From positions 1 to 64,000 of the forward strand of contig CALWJD010000007.1 in assembly GCA_944380925.1 (NCBI GenBank): a stretch of DNA of 64,000 bases, read 5' to 3'. Shown here one piece after another: positions 13,909-23,349 of the stretch. The first letter of the stretch is position 1. Every line of letters begins with the position of its first letter. The notes beneath the pieces are model-generated. The model worked only from the letters and a program-made list of their open reading frames with translations, had not been told where the DNA came from and ran no database searches. Origin of the DNA: UMGS1491 sp944380925 (GTDB lineage Bacteria > Bacillota > Clostridia > Oscillospirales > Acutalibacteraceae). Both the position numbers and the translations under genes were made by a program.

Positions 13909-14743
13909 CTTGAGTTTTGACTTTTTGTTTAAGTGTTGTGGCTTTATGCCAAGTATGCCCGGTTTTTGCAGCTTGGCCAGGTGTAGTGGCATGCGGAGCT
14001 GCTTTTGCGTCTACTGTAGGCGCGGTTTTTTGCCCAGATGTTGCATTGTGAAAGGGGTGTTTGGCGTTGGCTGCCCATGCTCTTGCTACGGCAGCTGAGG
14101 CGGCTTTTTTAGCTTCAGCCAGTCTAGATTCTTGGATTTTTACATTTTTTATTATTACATCAAGTAGTATGGTCATACAATTTATAAGCGCACAAACATA
14201 AGCCGCCACAGCAGCTTTCAGCCGTTGCACTTGAAGCTTTGAGTCTATTTTCAGAATCTTACGTATGATCCCTTTCTCTTTTTTAAGGTAGTTATCAAAT
14301 AAGGTCTTGTTTATTTTCACCAACTCGGTTTTTTTAGTGTTTAGTGCTTTTAAAAAGATTCCCGCATCTCTTTGGGTTTCTTTTTTGAAAAGATCTACGT
14401 TATTTAATTCGGGGCTGTTCAAAGCATTGCCAACCAATTTTGAAAAAGAACCTGTGACGGTATGCTTACCTATAGTAGATACCAGAAGTTTTAAGCCTAA
14501 CACTTTGCAACGTAAAACGTGATAACCATCTTGCTCGGTTGCTGTTTGGTCTATGTTGATCGTTTTTCCTATATACTGACTGAGCCAGCAACTTTGTATG
14601 TTATTCGTAAATTCTTGGACAGTTTTTGTTGCATCAAATGCCTCCCCTTTGTTAACTATTTTATCAGCAGTGGTGTTTGATTTTTGATCAACGTATTGTA
14701 AAAATTGTTCGTTTGCCTTTTCTAATTCTTTTGAAGAAAACAT
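13877..14743 (-). CDS. Unrecognised helical protein with Ala/Lys/Thr-rich tail
   Basis: 288 residues with no recognised domain. Residues 1-160 are charged and probably helical; 170-205 hold a hydrophobic stretch (AAVAAYVCALINCMTILLDVII) that may be a membrane helix; from about 210 on the sequence is low-complexity (Ala, Lys, Thr, His, Pro), ending in KRPVSQ and a TAG that lies inside a tandem repeat. It has AGGAGG before the ATG and a promoter of the same build (TTGACATTATAT and TACAAT, spacing 16) as the GG-peptide genes at 2671 and 3425, although it carries no GG leader. This shared promoter hints at common control, perhaps as a partner or immunity protein; that is speculation. Confidence 0.6.
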   Translation of the reverse strand: MFSSKELEKANEQFLQYVDQKSNTTADKIVNKGEAFDATKTVQEFTNNIQSCWLSQYIGKTINIDQTATEQDGYHVLRCKVLGLKLLVSTIGKHTVTGSFSKLVGNALNSPELNNVDLFKKETQRDAGIFLKALNTKKTELVKINKTLFDNYLKKEKGIIRKILKIDSKLQVQRLKAAVAAYVCALINCMTILLDVIIKNVKIQESRLAEAKKAASAAVARAWAANAKHPFHNATSGQKTAPTVDAKAAPHATTPGQAAKTGHTWHKATTLKQKVKTQVTIGKRPVSQ

Positions 14744-14775
14744 ATAAATAACCTCCTCATTTTCTATTGTATATC

Positions 14776-14803
14776 ATTGTACTCAAAAAATATATAATGT
14801 CAA
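14776..14803 (-). promoter_or_regulatory. Sigma-A promoter shared in type with GG-peptide genes
   Basis: Minus strand TTGACA (14803-14798) and TACAAT (14781-14776), spacing 16 bp, with TTATAT following the -35 box exactly as at 2730-2757 and 3483-3510. Confidence 0.75.
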
Positions 14804-14888
14804 TGTTTTTCGCACAACTTTGTTTTGCTTTAAATAAATTATGTTTAAAATTATAGGCGATTAATATAATTTCAAAGACCATAAAAAA

Positions 14889-14911
14889 GCCTTGCCGTAA
14901 GGCGGCAAGGC
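14889..14911 (-). terminator. Terminator of the Nif11-like precursor gene
   Basis: A 9-bp GC-rich stem GCCTTGCCG / CGGCAAGGC, loop TAAGG, followed on the minus strand by TTTTTTAT. Confidence 0.88.
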
Positions 14912-14941
14912 AAGAAGCGCAAATTATTACTGAAAATAGCG

Positions 14942-15331
14942 TTAATTGCCTTTAAATTTACTGTTATATATATCCTTTCCAAACTCCAATAAGAAGGCTG
15001 TTGGAATTGCCCATATTGCTATGCCTATGCCTTCGCCGACTTTATCAAGCGCTTTATTCACTACTTGTTTACCACATTTTTTTAAGTACTCTTTCCAGCC
15101 TTCTTCGGATGGAGCTCCATTGCCGCCACTTATATAAGATAAATATTCTTCATCCAACACATCCGAAATGGCATCGAATTCATTGCGGAGCCTGGTTACT
15201 TCTTCTTTGCTGAGCTTTACGCCATTGGCTTCAAATTCTGCCTCTATTTCTGCGGGAGTTTGTAATTCCAAAATTTTCATCACAAAATCTTCATTTTTCA
15301 TAAGTTCTTCAAATTTTTCTTTATTTTCCAT
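14942..15331 (-). CDS. Nif11-like leader peptide precursor
   Basis: 129 residues from the ATG at 15331, chosen because AGGAGA lies 10 bases ahead; the upstream GTG/ATG at 15352 has no such site. Residues 1-70 form a long leader of Nif11 type (ILELQTPAEIEAEFEANG, then LSKEEV) ending in DEEYLSYISGG. The 59-residue core is GWKEYLKKCGKQV, an amphipathic stretch, and one hydrophobic segment (GIGIAIWAIPTAFLLEFG). Nif11 leaders are substrates of NHLM-type exporters, such as the one at 36.5-41.5 kb. The gene has its own promoter, part of which lies in the duplicated polC tail. No modification enzyme is near. Confidence 0.85.
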   Translation of the reverse strand: MENKEKFEELMKNEDFVMKILELQTPAEIEAEFEANGVKLSKEEVTRLRNEFDAISDVLDEEYLSYISGGNGAPSEEGWKEYLKKCGKQVVNKALDKVGEGIGIAIWAIPTAFLLEFGKDIYNSKFKGN

Positions 15332-15363
15332 AAGTAAACATCTCCTAACCATATTTTTTGCAA

Positions 15364-15392
15364 ATTATATGTCAAAGTAATATGATAGTCAA
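15364..15392 (-). promoter_or_regulatory. Promoter of the Nif11-like precursor gene
   Basis: Minus strand TTGACT (15392-15387) and TATAAT (15369-15364), spacing 17 bp. The -35 box touches the edge of the duplicated polC 3' segment. Confidence 0.7.
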
Positions 15393-15724
15393 TACTTAAA
15401 AGAAAAAATTTACATATATTTATTAAAAAAATGAAATTTGATTGCTTTGAGGTAGGTTCTTAAGCACTCCCGCTTCCTCAAGAGTTTCTATTACCGCTTT
15501 TGTAACTTTTGCTCTGATTTGGATATTATCTATCGAAACATATTTTCCTTATAATAGACAGTCCATACTTAAAAGAAAAAATTTACATATATTTTATTAA
15601 AAAAATGAAATTTGATTGCTTTGAGGTAGGTTCTTAAGCACTCCCGCTTCCTCAAGAGTTTCTATTACCGCTTTTGTAACTTTTGCTCTGATTTGGACAT
15701 CATCTATCGAAATATATTTTCCTT
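15392..15724. repeat. Direct duplication of the polC 3' end (about 160 bp)
   Basis: 15392-15550 repeats 15565-15724 with about three substitutions and one single-base indel. The copy nearer to polC is the genuine end of the gene. The two copies are separated by 14 unrelated bases. Confidence 0.92.
15423..15550 (-). pseudogene. Detached polC C-terminal fragment
   Basis: The outer copy of the duplication encodes the last 40 or so residues of PolC up to the equivalent TAA, without any start or ribosome site. It is a dead remnant, still over 95 percent identical to the true end, so the duplication is recent. It lies between polC and the Nif11-like precursor gene. Confidence 0.8.
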
Positions 15725-18700
15725 CTTTTCCTGCTATTTCCAAGTTTTTGGCGGCGGATTCTCCAACCCCTGCAAGGGACGCAAAAGGAAGCCTTATTTT
15801 TCCGTTTTCGACTAAATATCTATATGAATCGGATTTATATAAATCAACAGGCAGAACTTCTATTCCACGGGCAAGCATTTCGTTTACTATTTGAAAAGTC
15901 CCGTACGCTGCGTTTTCTTTGGCGCTTGCTTCCTTGCCTTTGGAGGTTATTTCTGCCATTTTTTTCTTAACTGCGTTTTTGCCCTTCATAACCGTTAACC
16001 CGTCAAAATCTTCGCCACGGACGGTAAAGTAAGCGGCATAGTATTCTGTTGGATAATAAACCTTATACCATCCGAGCCTAAGTGTTGATATCATATAAGC
16101 TGCGGCGTGAGCTTTTGGGAACATATATTTTATTTTCATGCAAGAATCTATATACCATTTTGGAACATTATGAGCTTTCATTGTTTCCAAGTGTTCGGGA
16201 GTAAGTAGTTTTGTTGCTTTTCCTTTACGAACAATTTCCATTATTTTAAACGCGGTTTTTGGTTCAACGCCTTTTTGCATAAGGTAAACCATTATATTAT
16301 CACGTGTTCCGATAACTTCCGATATGGTGCAAATGCCTTTTTGGATAAGTTCATGGGCGTTGCCGTGCCAGACGTCCGTACCGTGGGAAAGCCCTGAAAT
16401 TTGCAGTAAATCAGCAAATGTTTTTGGTTTACATTCAATTAGCATTTGCCTGACGAACGAAGTTCCGACCTCAGGGAGCGAAAAAGTTCCCGTTTGAGAA
16501 TCTATATCTATGGGATTTACTCCGAGCGCCTTGGTTGAGGTAAATAAGGACATTACCTTTTTATCGCTCATCGAAACATCGGTTACTTTAATGCCCGTAT
16601 AATCTTCCAAATATTTGTAAATTGACGGAACATCGTGCCCGAGTTCGTCGAGTTTACAAATGGTATCGTGTATTGCGTGGAAATCGAAATGAGTGGTGAT
16701 ATTATCGGAATTTTGGTCATTGGCCGGGTGCTGTACGGGGCAAAAATCGTAAATTTCTTTCCCTTTTGGAACAACAACCATTCCGCCGGGGTGCTGACCT
16801 GTTGTCCTTTTAACGCCCGTGCAACCCTCGGCTAATCGCATAGTTTCAGCTTTTCCCAAGGAAATGCCACGCTCTTCTGCAAATTTTTTCGTAAATCCGA
16901 TTCCCGTTTTTGTTGCAATTGTTCCTATGGTACCTGCTTTAAAAACGTTGGTTTTTCCGAATAGTTTTTCCGTGTATCTGTGAGCATCATTTTGATATTC
17001 GCCGGAAAAGTTAAGGTCTATATCGGGGGTTTTGTCGCCATCGAAGCCCAAAAATGTTTCGAATGGGATTTGGTGACCATCTCGGCTTAAAGGTTCCCCA
17101 CATTTGGGGCATTTTTTTTCGGGTAAATCGAACCCCGAACCATAACTGCCGTCCTCGAAAAATTCGCTGTAATGGCATTTTTTGCAAAGGTAATGTGGGC
17201 ATAAGGGGTTTACTTCTGAAATTCCCGACATTGTTGCGACAAAAGATGAGCCTACCGACCCCCTTGAGCCTACCAAATATCCGTGTGCTTCGGAATCCGC
17301 AACAAGTTTTTGTGCTACCATGTAAAGGACTGAAAATCCGTGTTTTGTAATGGAACCGAGTTCACGCTCTAGCCTTTCTTCGACTATCTTTGGCAATGGG
17401 TCGCCATATATTTTTTTTGCTCTGCTCCAGGTTATGTCCACCAGTTCTTTTTCGGCGCCGGGTATGAATGGCGGGAACACCCCGGGTGGAATAGGCGAAA
17501 TTTCTTCAATCATATCGGCAATTTTATTTGTGTTTTCAACTACCACTTCATAGCATTTTTCTTTACCCAAGTACTTAAATTCTTCCAGCATTTCGGCAGT
17601 TGTTCGCATATAAAGCGGGGCTTGATTGTCGGCATCTTCATACCCTTGGCCGGCCATGAGTATTTTTCTGTATTCTGAGTCTTCGGGGTCCATAAAATGA
17701 ACGTCCCCTGTGGCAACAACAGGAATACCGAGTCTTTCGCCAAGCTCGATTATTGTTCTGTTAAACCCTTTTAGCTCTTCCTCTGTTTTTGCAATTCCTT
17801 CACGGAGCATAAATTCGTTGTTACCGAGCGGCTGAATTTCCAAATAATCGTAAAATTTTGCTATCTCCAAAAGGTCCTCAAAGGGTCTGCCGCCTGTGAT
17901 GGCTCTAAATAAATCGCTTGATTCGCAAGCGCTCCCGATAAGTAGCCCCTCTCTTAATTTTAAAAGCTGGCTTTTGGAGATTCTTGGCTTTTTATAAAAA
18001 TAATTAAGATGTGCCATGGAGATAAGTTTATAAAGATTTTTAAGACCAACCTGATTTTTAACAAGTATCGTCATGTGATTTGAAACTGCTTTTTTGTAGT
18101 CATTACTCGAAAGGGAGGTGTTCATCTGCTGAAGCGATGTTATTCCTCTTACTTCATGGGACATTTTTAAAAGTTCTATAAATATATAAGCAAGCGCTCT
18201 TGCGTCATCAGATGCTCTGTGATGGTTAAATTCTGGTATTTTAAGATATTTTGCAACGGTATCGAGTTTATGGTTTTTAATGCTCATTATAAGGCACCTG
18301 CTCATTGGAACCGAATCAACGAAAGTAAATGAGAATTCTATGCCAAGCCTTTTACAGTTTGCTTTAATAAAGGAAACATCAAAATTAGCATTGTGCGCAA
18401 CGAGTACGGGGGAGCTGCCGCAAAATTCCATGAATTTTTCCATAGCTTCTCTTTCTTTTGGCGCTCCTTTTACCATATCGCCTGTTATGCCTGTTATTTC
18501 CGTTATACGCTCGGGAATAGATGTTTCCGGATCGACAAATGTGCAGAATTCGTCTAAAATTTTGTTGTTTTTAATTCTTACTGCGCCTATTTCGATTATT
18601 TTATCCGATACAGCATTAAGTCCTGTGGTTTCTAGGTCAAAACATATAAATTCGCCGTCTAGCGCTCTTTCTTCATCGCCCGTCACTATCGGTATCATAT

Positions 18701-19958
18701 CATTTACAAAGTAGGCTTCAACACCGTAAAGGACTTTTATATCTTTTCCGCTTTTTTTAAGTGAGTTTACGGTATTCATTGCTTCAGGATAAGCTTGAGC
18801 TACGCCGTGGTCGGTTATGGCTACCGCCGGCTGGCCCCAAGATGCTGCCCTATTTATAAGGTCAGAAGCGGTATTTATTCCGTCCATTGCGGACATATTA
18901 GTATGTAAGTGAAGCTCAACCCTCTTTTTTGGAGCGTTATCAACAACTTTTATTTTTGAAACAAAGTTTATATTTTTAGGCCTTATCACGGCTTCGTGTT
19001 CGTATTTATCTTCGGAGATAGTGCCATCGATTAAAATAGTTGTACCTTTTTTAAGTTTTTCAAGATATGCAGATTGTTTTTTGTTTTCGATGATTTTAAT
19101 TATTATGGAGCCTGTGTAATCTGTTATATATATGCTGCAAATTACGTTTTTTCCATCTTTTGTATCGTGAAAATCAGTAAGGAAAATATCTCCCCAAATA
19201 ACTGCGCTTTGCATCTGCGGGTCTATTTCACGGATTGAAATTGGCGGTTTTGTTATTATTTTTCCATAGAGTAAGGAAGCAGTTTCAGGCGCAATTTGTG
19301 GGAGTATGTTTTTTGTAGGCCGTATCTCTGTTGTGGGGGCCTCTTTTTTTTCTGCTTTTGGAGCATCTTCGGTTTTTTCTTCTTTTACGTCTTGTTTGAT
19401 AGGAGCATTATTTTCTGTGCGTGCCAGCACCTCAGGCGTGGCCTCAGGAATTTTTTCGTTTATTTCAATTTCTATTTTATGCCCGACATTTTGCGATATG
19501 AATATAGCAAGTTCCTTATCTATATTTTTTTGCTCAATCAAGCCTTTTGCGCCGTGTATAACGGAGATTTTAATTTTATCATTTTGGGTTTCAAAGGAAA
19601 AATCTTTAAAAACTTTTTTAAGAACCGAGCTTTTGGAGGTAAATTCGGATATTAATTTTTTGACGTCGATATCATTTGTATTTTCCGAAGTTTTTACTTC
19701 TTTTGCTTTGTTTTCTGAGTTTAATATTTCTATTTTAGCGCTTTTGATTTGTAAGCCTGATTGTATAAGCAAGCTTTCGCAGTTTTTTATTTCTTCGGGA
19801 GTGATTATTTTTTCGTTTTCGGGCGAAGTTTTAAGATTTATAAACAGCTTACGTTCTTTCGTGTTTACATCCAAAAGTGCCACTTCTGCGTTTGCAAGAG
19901 TGGCTGAAATTTTATTTATCTCGATATGGGTTCCAAATACATCTTTAAAAGTTTTCAA
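15597..19958 (-). CDS. polC: DNA polymerase III PolC (Gram-positive replicative polymerase)
   Basis: 1453 residues, the normal length for PolC, the replicative polymerase of low-GC Gram-positives with built-in 3'-5' proofreading. Order seen: N-terminal domain and a Lys/Glu/Pro-rich linker (about 170-215), OB-fold, split PHP domain (LHLHTNMSAMDG), DnaQ-type exonuclease (FICFDLETTGL, ending HRASDDARAL), second PHP half, a Cys4 zinc motif (CPHYLCKKCHYSEF ... CPKCG), and the polymerase core with the catalytic PDIDLNFS. It is the last gene of the pyrH-to-polC run, 34 bases after ispG. Its 3' end is duplicated downstream. Nothing suggests loss of function. Confidence 0.98.
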   Translation of the reverse strand: MKTFKDVFGTHIEINKISATLANAEVALLDVNTKERKLFINLKTSPENEKIITPEEIKNCESLLIQSGLQIKSAKIEILNSENKAKEVKTSENTNDIDVKKLISEFTSKSSVLKKVFKDFSFETQNDKIKISVIHGAKGLIEQKNIDKELAIFISQNVGHKIEIEINEKIPEATPEVLARTENNAPIKQDVKEEKTEDAPKAEKKEAPTTEIRPTKNILPQIAPETASLLYGKIITKPPISIREIDPQMQSAVIWGDIFLTDFHDTKDGKNVICSIYITDYTGSIIIKIIENKKQSAYLEKLKKGTTILIDGTISEDKYEHEAVIRPKNINFVSKIKVVDNAPKKRVELHLHTNMSAMDGINTASDLINRAASWGQPAVAITDHGVAQAYPEAMNTVNSLKKSGKDIKVLYGVEAYFVNDMIPIVTGDEERALDGEFICFDLETTGLNAVSDKIIEIGAVRIKNNKILDEFCTFVDPETSIPERITEITGITGDMVKGAPKEREAMEKFMEFCGSSPVLVAHNANFDVSFIKANCKRLGIEFSFTFVDSVPMSRCLIMSIKNHKLDTVAKYLKIPEFNHHRASDDARALAYIFIELLKMSHEVRGITSLQQMNTSLSSNDYKKAVSNHMTILVKNQVGLKNLYKLISMAHLNYFYKKPRISKSQLLKLREGLLIGSACESSDLFRAITGGRPFEDLLEIAKFYDYLEIQPLGNNEFMLREGIAKTEEELKGFNRTIIELGERLGIPVVATGDVHFMDPEDSEYRKILMAGQGYEDADNQAPLYMRTTAEMLEEFKYLGKEKCYEVVVENTNKIADMIEEISPIPPGVFPPFIPGAEKELVDITWSRAKKIYGDPLPKIVEERLERELGSITKHGFSVLYMVAQKLVADSEAHGYLVGSRGSVGSSFVATMSGISEVNPLCPHYLCKKCHYSEFFEDGSYGSGFDLPEKKCPKCGEPLSRDGHQIPFETFLGFDGDKTPDIDLNFSGEYQNDAHRYTEKLFGKTNVFKAGTIGTIATKTGIGFTKKFAEERGISLGKAETMRLAEGCTGVKRTTGQHPGGMVVVPKGKEIYDFCPVQHPANDQNSDNITTHFDFHAIHDTICKLDELGHDVPSIYKYLEDYTGIKVTDVSMSDKKVMSLFTSTKALGVNPIDIDSQTGTFSLPEVGTSFVRQMLIECKPKTFADLLQISGLSHGTDVWHGNAHELIQKGICTISEVIGTRDNIMVYLMQKGVEPKTAFKIMEIVRKGKATKLLTPEHLETMKAHNVPKWYIDSCMKIKYMFPKAHAAAYMISTLRLGWYKVYYPTEYYAAYFTVRGEDFDGLTVMKGKNAVKKKMAEITSKGKEASAKENAAYGTFQIVNEMLARGIEVLPVDLYKSDSYRYLVENGKIRLPFASLAGVGESAAKNLEIAGKEGKYISIDDVQIRAKVTKAVIETLEEAGVLKNLPQSNQISFF

Positions 19959-19992
19959 TGTGTTTTAATTTTCCTTTGTTTTAATTTTTTAT

Positions 19993-21042
19993 TTACATAT
20001 TTTCTATTTCTTTGATTAGTTCTTGCACCAGGTTTTCTTCGGGTACTTTCTTTATTACTTTTCCTTTTTTAAATATTATGCCAACCCCGTCTGCGCCTGT
20101 TATTCCTATATCGGCGTCTTTTGCTTCTCCGGGACCGTTAACAACGCACCCCATTATTGCAACCTTTAAATTTTTATTGATGCCATTAAGAGCCGCTTGA
20201 GCTTTCTTAGCTATTTTTATAAGGTTAATTCTGGTTCTTCCGCATGTTGGGCAAGAAACAAATTCTATACCGCCTTTTTCATACATGTTAATCGATTTTA
20301 AAATGTTTATTCCTGCTTTTACTTCTTTGCAAGGGTCGTCCGTTAGCGAAACTCTTATTGTATCTCCGATTCCACCTAAGAGCAAAGAGCCTATTCCAAT
20401 AGAACTTTTAATAATGCCTATATCTTCGGTGCCGGCTTCGGTTATGCCCAAATGGAGCGGATAACCACACATATCGGTGAGCATTTTATAGGAATTAACC
20501 GTTTTTACTACCGATGAGGACTTTATTGAAATAACTATATTATCAAAATCAAATTTTTCAAGTAGTTTTGCATTATAAACTGCGCTTTCTACCATGGCTT
20601 CGCTTGTAGCACTTCCATACTTTTCCAAAAGATGACGCTCAACCGAACCTGAATTTACGCCTATTCTTATCGGAATATTTTTGTCAATGCATACTTTTGC
20701 CACTGCTTTTATTTTTTCTTCGCTTCCGATATTTCCGGGGTTTATTCTTATTTTATCAATTCCGGCGTAGGCTGCTTCGATTGCAAGTTTATAATCAAAA
20801 TGAATATCTGCAATCAGTGGAATATCAACCTTTGACTTTATGGCATCAATTAGTTTTAAAGCGTCTTTATCGGGCAGGGCTACTCTTAAAATATCGCAGC
20901 CGCATTCTTTTAATTTTTCTGCTTGCTCTACGCTTTTTTGAATTTCGTAAGACGGAACATTTAGCATAGATTGCACAGCTATGGGATTATTCCCACCTAT
21001 TTTTATTTTTCCGATTTTGACTTCTTTTGAGTTTCTTCTCAT
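19993..21042 (-). CDS. ispG: 4-hydroxy-3-methylbut-2-en-1-yl diphosphate synthase (IspG/GcpE)
   Basis: 349 residues; the [4Fe-4S] enzyme of the MEP isoprenoid pathway that converts methylerythritol cyclodiphosphate to HMBPP. Signatures: VAVQSMLNVPS near the start, the TIM-barrel DIHFDYKLA, and the cluster-binding Cys in SCPTCGRT and GCVVNGPGEAKDADIG. It sits 6 bases after rseP, in a cluster that also holds dxr, another MEP pathway gene, and uppS, which uses the product. Reduction needs ferredoxin or flavodoxin; a ferredoxin is encoded at 11383. Confidence 0.96.
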   Translation of the reverse strand: MRRNSKEVKIGKIKIGGNNPIAVQSMLNVPSYEIQKSVEQAEKLKECGCDILRVALPDKDALKLIDAIKSKVDIPLIADIHFDYKLAIEAAYAGIDKIRINPGNIGSEEKIKAVAKVCIDKNIPIRIGVNSGSVERHLLEKYGSATSEAMVESAVYNAKLLEKFDFDNIVISIKSSSVVKTVNSYKMLTDMCGYPLHLGITEAGTEDIGIIKSSIGIGSLLLGGIGDTIRVSLTDDPCKEVKAGINILKSINMYEKGGIEFVSCPTCGRTRINLIKIAKKAQAALNGINKNLKVAIMGCVVNGPGEAKDADIGITGADGVGIIFKKGKVIKKVPEENLVQELIKEIENM

Positions 21043-21048
21043 TTTAAA

Positions 21049-22113
21049 TTAAGCTTTCCAAAAAATTTTCATTATGTCGCTGTAGAACATATATATCGTA
21101 AGGCCGATGAAAAGGATAAATCCCAGAGCATGAATCCAGCCTTCGTATTTTTCTTTTATTTTTTTGCGGGTTATTATTTCAAAAAGTAAGAACATAAGTC
21201 TTCCGCCGTCAAGTGCAGGGAGAGGAAGGAGGTTTACAACTCCCAAATTTATGGTAAGCGCCATCATTATTGCGAGTATATTGTTAAAGGCCGTCAAAAA
21301 GCTTGTTTTAAGCCCCTCGTTTGTTGCTTCGCCAATCATGTTGGCAATGCCTACCGGCCCACTCATTGCAGAAATTGAAAATCTTCCAGTTATTAGCCCT
21401 ATAAGACCTACCCAAACAACTTTTATTGTGGAAATTACGTCATACCAAGTTTGTTTTATAAATGACCAAAAGCTTTTTGGAATAGGCTCAAGGTAGAAAT
21501 CCAAACATGTTACACTTTTACCGTTGTCACCGGTTTTTGTTTGAAAATGAACCTCTTGGAGTTCGACTACTTCTTGATTTCTTAAAACAGTTATATCAAA
21601 TTGACCTTTTCCGTCTACCGAAAGATTAAAAGCAAGGTCCTTAAAGTTATGAATGTCAGAACCATCAATTTTAATTATTTGATCCCCTATTTGGAGTCCT
21701 GTTGTAGAAGAAACGGCATCAGGGGAAAATTTAGAAATGGTAGTTGAAGTGAAATAAGGATTTTGAGATAAAAGTATACCGGACATTATAAAACCCAAAA
21801 TAATATTCATTACTGCGCCGAAAAGGACAATAATGAACCTTTGCCAAGCAGGTTTTTTTCCGAATGAAGTAGGGCTATCCACTTTTTCTTCTTCGCCTTC
21901 CATATCGCAAAAGCCGCCGATTGGGAAAGCTCTGAGCGAAAATATGGTTTCGCCCTTTTTAAACTTAAGAATTCTTGGTCCCATTCCGAGCGCAAATTCA
22001 TTAACTTTTACGCCGAATTTTTTCGCCCAAAAAAAGTGGCCGAATTCGTGCACAAATACGATTAAATTGAAAAATAATATACCTATAATTATCAAAACTA
22101 TGTTCATATCCAC
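21049..22113 (-). CDS. rseP: Site-2 intramembrane zinc metalloprotease RseP (RasP)
   Basis: 354 residues. Zinc motif HEFGH at 22-26 in the first membrane helix, a central PDZ domain (about 105-190, including the GLQIGDQIIKIDG stretch), and the third zinc ligand in LPLPALDGGRL. Members cut anti-sigma factors and leftover signal peptides within the membrane after a first cut by another protease. It lies in the common cdsA-dxr-rseP order, followed by ispG. The start ATG gives MDMNIVLIIIGILF; a second ATG two codons on is also possible. Confidence 0.95.
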   Translation of the reverse strand: MDMNIVLIIIGILFFNLIVFVHEFGHFFWAKKFGVKVNEFALGMGPRILKFKKGETIFSLRAFPIGGFCDMEGEEEKVDSPTSFGKKPAWQRFIIVLFGAVMNIILGFIMSGILLSQNPYFTSTTISKFSPDAVSSTTGLQIGDQIIKIDGSDIHNFKDLAFNLSVDGKGQFDITVLRNQEVVELQEVHFQTKTGDNGKSVTCLDFYLEPIPKSFWSFIKQTWYDVISTIKVVWVGLIGLITGRFSISAMSGPVGIANMIGEATNEGLKTSFLTAFNNILAIMMALTINLGVVNLLPLPALDGGRLMFLLFEIITRKKIKEKYEGWIHALGFILFIGLTIYMFYSDIMKIFWKA

Positions 22114-22179
22114 AACTCCTTATCGTTTATATTATAATTATACAACAGAATACATATTTATAAAAGTTTTGGATTTTCT

Positions 22180-23334
22180 TTAACTTTTAATATCCATGTT
22201 GCGTATAAATTCTCTGGCTTTTTGATCTGCCTCAAGGATTTGCTCCAAAGTGCTGATTTTTGCATACGCAAAGTGTTTTTCGCATTCTTTTATGATCTCG
22301 GTTATCTCGGTGAATTTAATTTTATTTGCAAGAAACATTCCTACTGCTTCTTCATTGGCGGCATTTACTGTTATTGGTTTGTTTCCGCCTTGTTTTATGG
22401 CTCTTCTACATATGTTTATTGTTTCAAAAACATTTGTATCCGGAGGGTAAAAAGAAAGATTTTTTATTTTGCCTAGGTTTAAAGCCTCGGTTTCCGAAGT
22501 TTTTCTTTTTGGGTATGTCAGAGCATACTGAATCGGTATTTTCATGCTTGGGATTCCCAATTGCGCCAAAACGGCGCCGTCTTTGTATTCTACCATAGAA
22601 TGAATTATGCTTTCTCTATGTATAATCACGTCTATTTTATCTTCGGGCATATCAAAAAGGTGCGTTGCTTCTATGATTTCCAGCCCTTTATTCATCATGG
22701 TTGCGGAATCGATTGTTATTTTTGCGCCCATGCTCCAGTTCGGGTGATTTAGAGCATCTTTTAAAGTAACACTTTTTAAGTCCCCTTTTGTTTTTCCGAA
22801 AAATGGGCCGCCCGAGGCGGTTAAAATCAGCTTTTTTAAATCTTTTTTATCGTGGCAACCTTGTAAACACTGAAAAATTGCGCTGTGTTCACTATCTACC
22901 GGTAATATATTTACCTTGTTTTCTTTGGCTAAATTTATAACCAAATTTCCGCCCGCAACCAGTGTTTCTTTGTTTGCAAGGGCGATGTCTTTTTTTGCAT
23001 TTATGGCGGCAATTGTTGGTTTTAAGCCTATCATGCCCGAAATTGCGGTTACTAAAATATCAGATTTAGAAAAGCATGAAATTTCGCAAAGCCCTTCCAT
23101 ACCGCAAACAACTTTGGTGCTTAAATCCCTTATGTTTTCTTTTAGTTTTTTTGCATTTTTTTCATCGAATACGGCAATAATTTCGGGGCTGAATTCTCGT
23201 GCTTGGCGCTCTAGCAAAGAAATATTTTTATTTCCCGATATAGCGCCCACTTTAATACCTAAATTTTTTGCAACTTCCAGAGTTTGCGTACCGATTGAGC
23301 CCGTTGAGCCGAGCACTGCTATATTTTTTTTCAT
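22180..23334 (-). CDS. dxr: 1-deoxy-D-xylulose 5-phosphate reductoisomerase
   Basis: 384 residues. Dxr makes methylerythritol phosphate from DXP using NADPH, the committed step of the MEP pathway. The N-terminal GSTGSIGTQTLEVA is the NADPH-binding loop; the substrate and metal region shows PVDSEHSAIFQ, ASGGPFFG and DSATMMNKGLE. It is 15 bases downstream of cdsA in the same transcript. No deviation from the family is seen. Confidence 0.97.
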   Translation of the reverse strand: MKKNIAVLGSTGSIGTQTLEVAKNLGIKVGAISGNKNISLLERQAREFSPEIIAVFDEKNAKKLKENIRDLSTKVVCGMEGLCEISCFSKSDILVTAISGMIGLKPTIAAINAKKDIALANKETLVAGGNLVINLAKENKVNILPVDSEHSAIFQCLQGCHDKKDLKKLILTASGGPFFGKTKGDLKSVTLKDALNHPNWSMGAKITIDSATMMNKGLEIIEATHLFDMPEDKIDVIIHRESIIHSMVEYKDGAVLAQLGIPSMKIPIQYALTYPKRKTSETEALNLGKIKNLSFYPPDTNVFETINICRRAIKQGGNKPITVNAANEEAVGMFLANKIKFTEITEIIKECEKHFAYAKISTLEQILEADQKAREFIRNMDIKS

Positions 23335-23349
23335 AGATTTTCACTCTTT

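Noticed and set aside
19306..19968. Long plus-strand frame (220 codons) opposite the start of polC
   Set aside because: It lies antisense to the conserved N-terminus of polC, is Phe/Ser-rich as expected for a shadow frame, and has no ribosome site.
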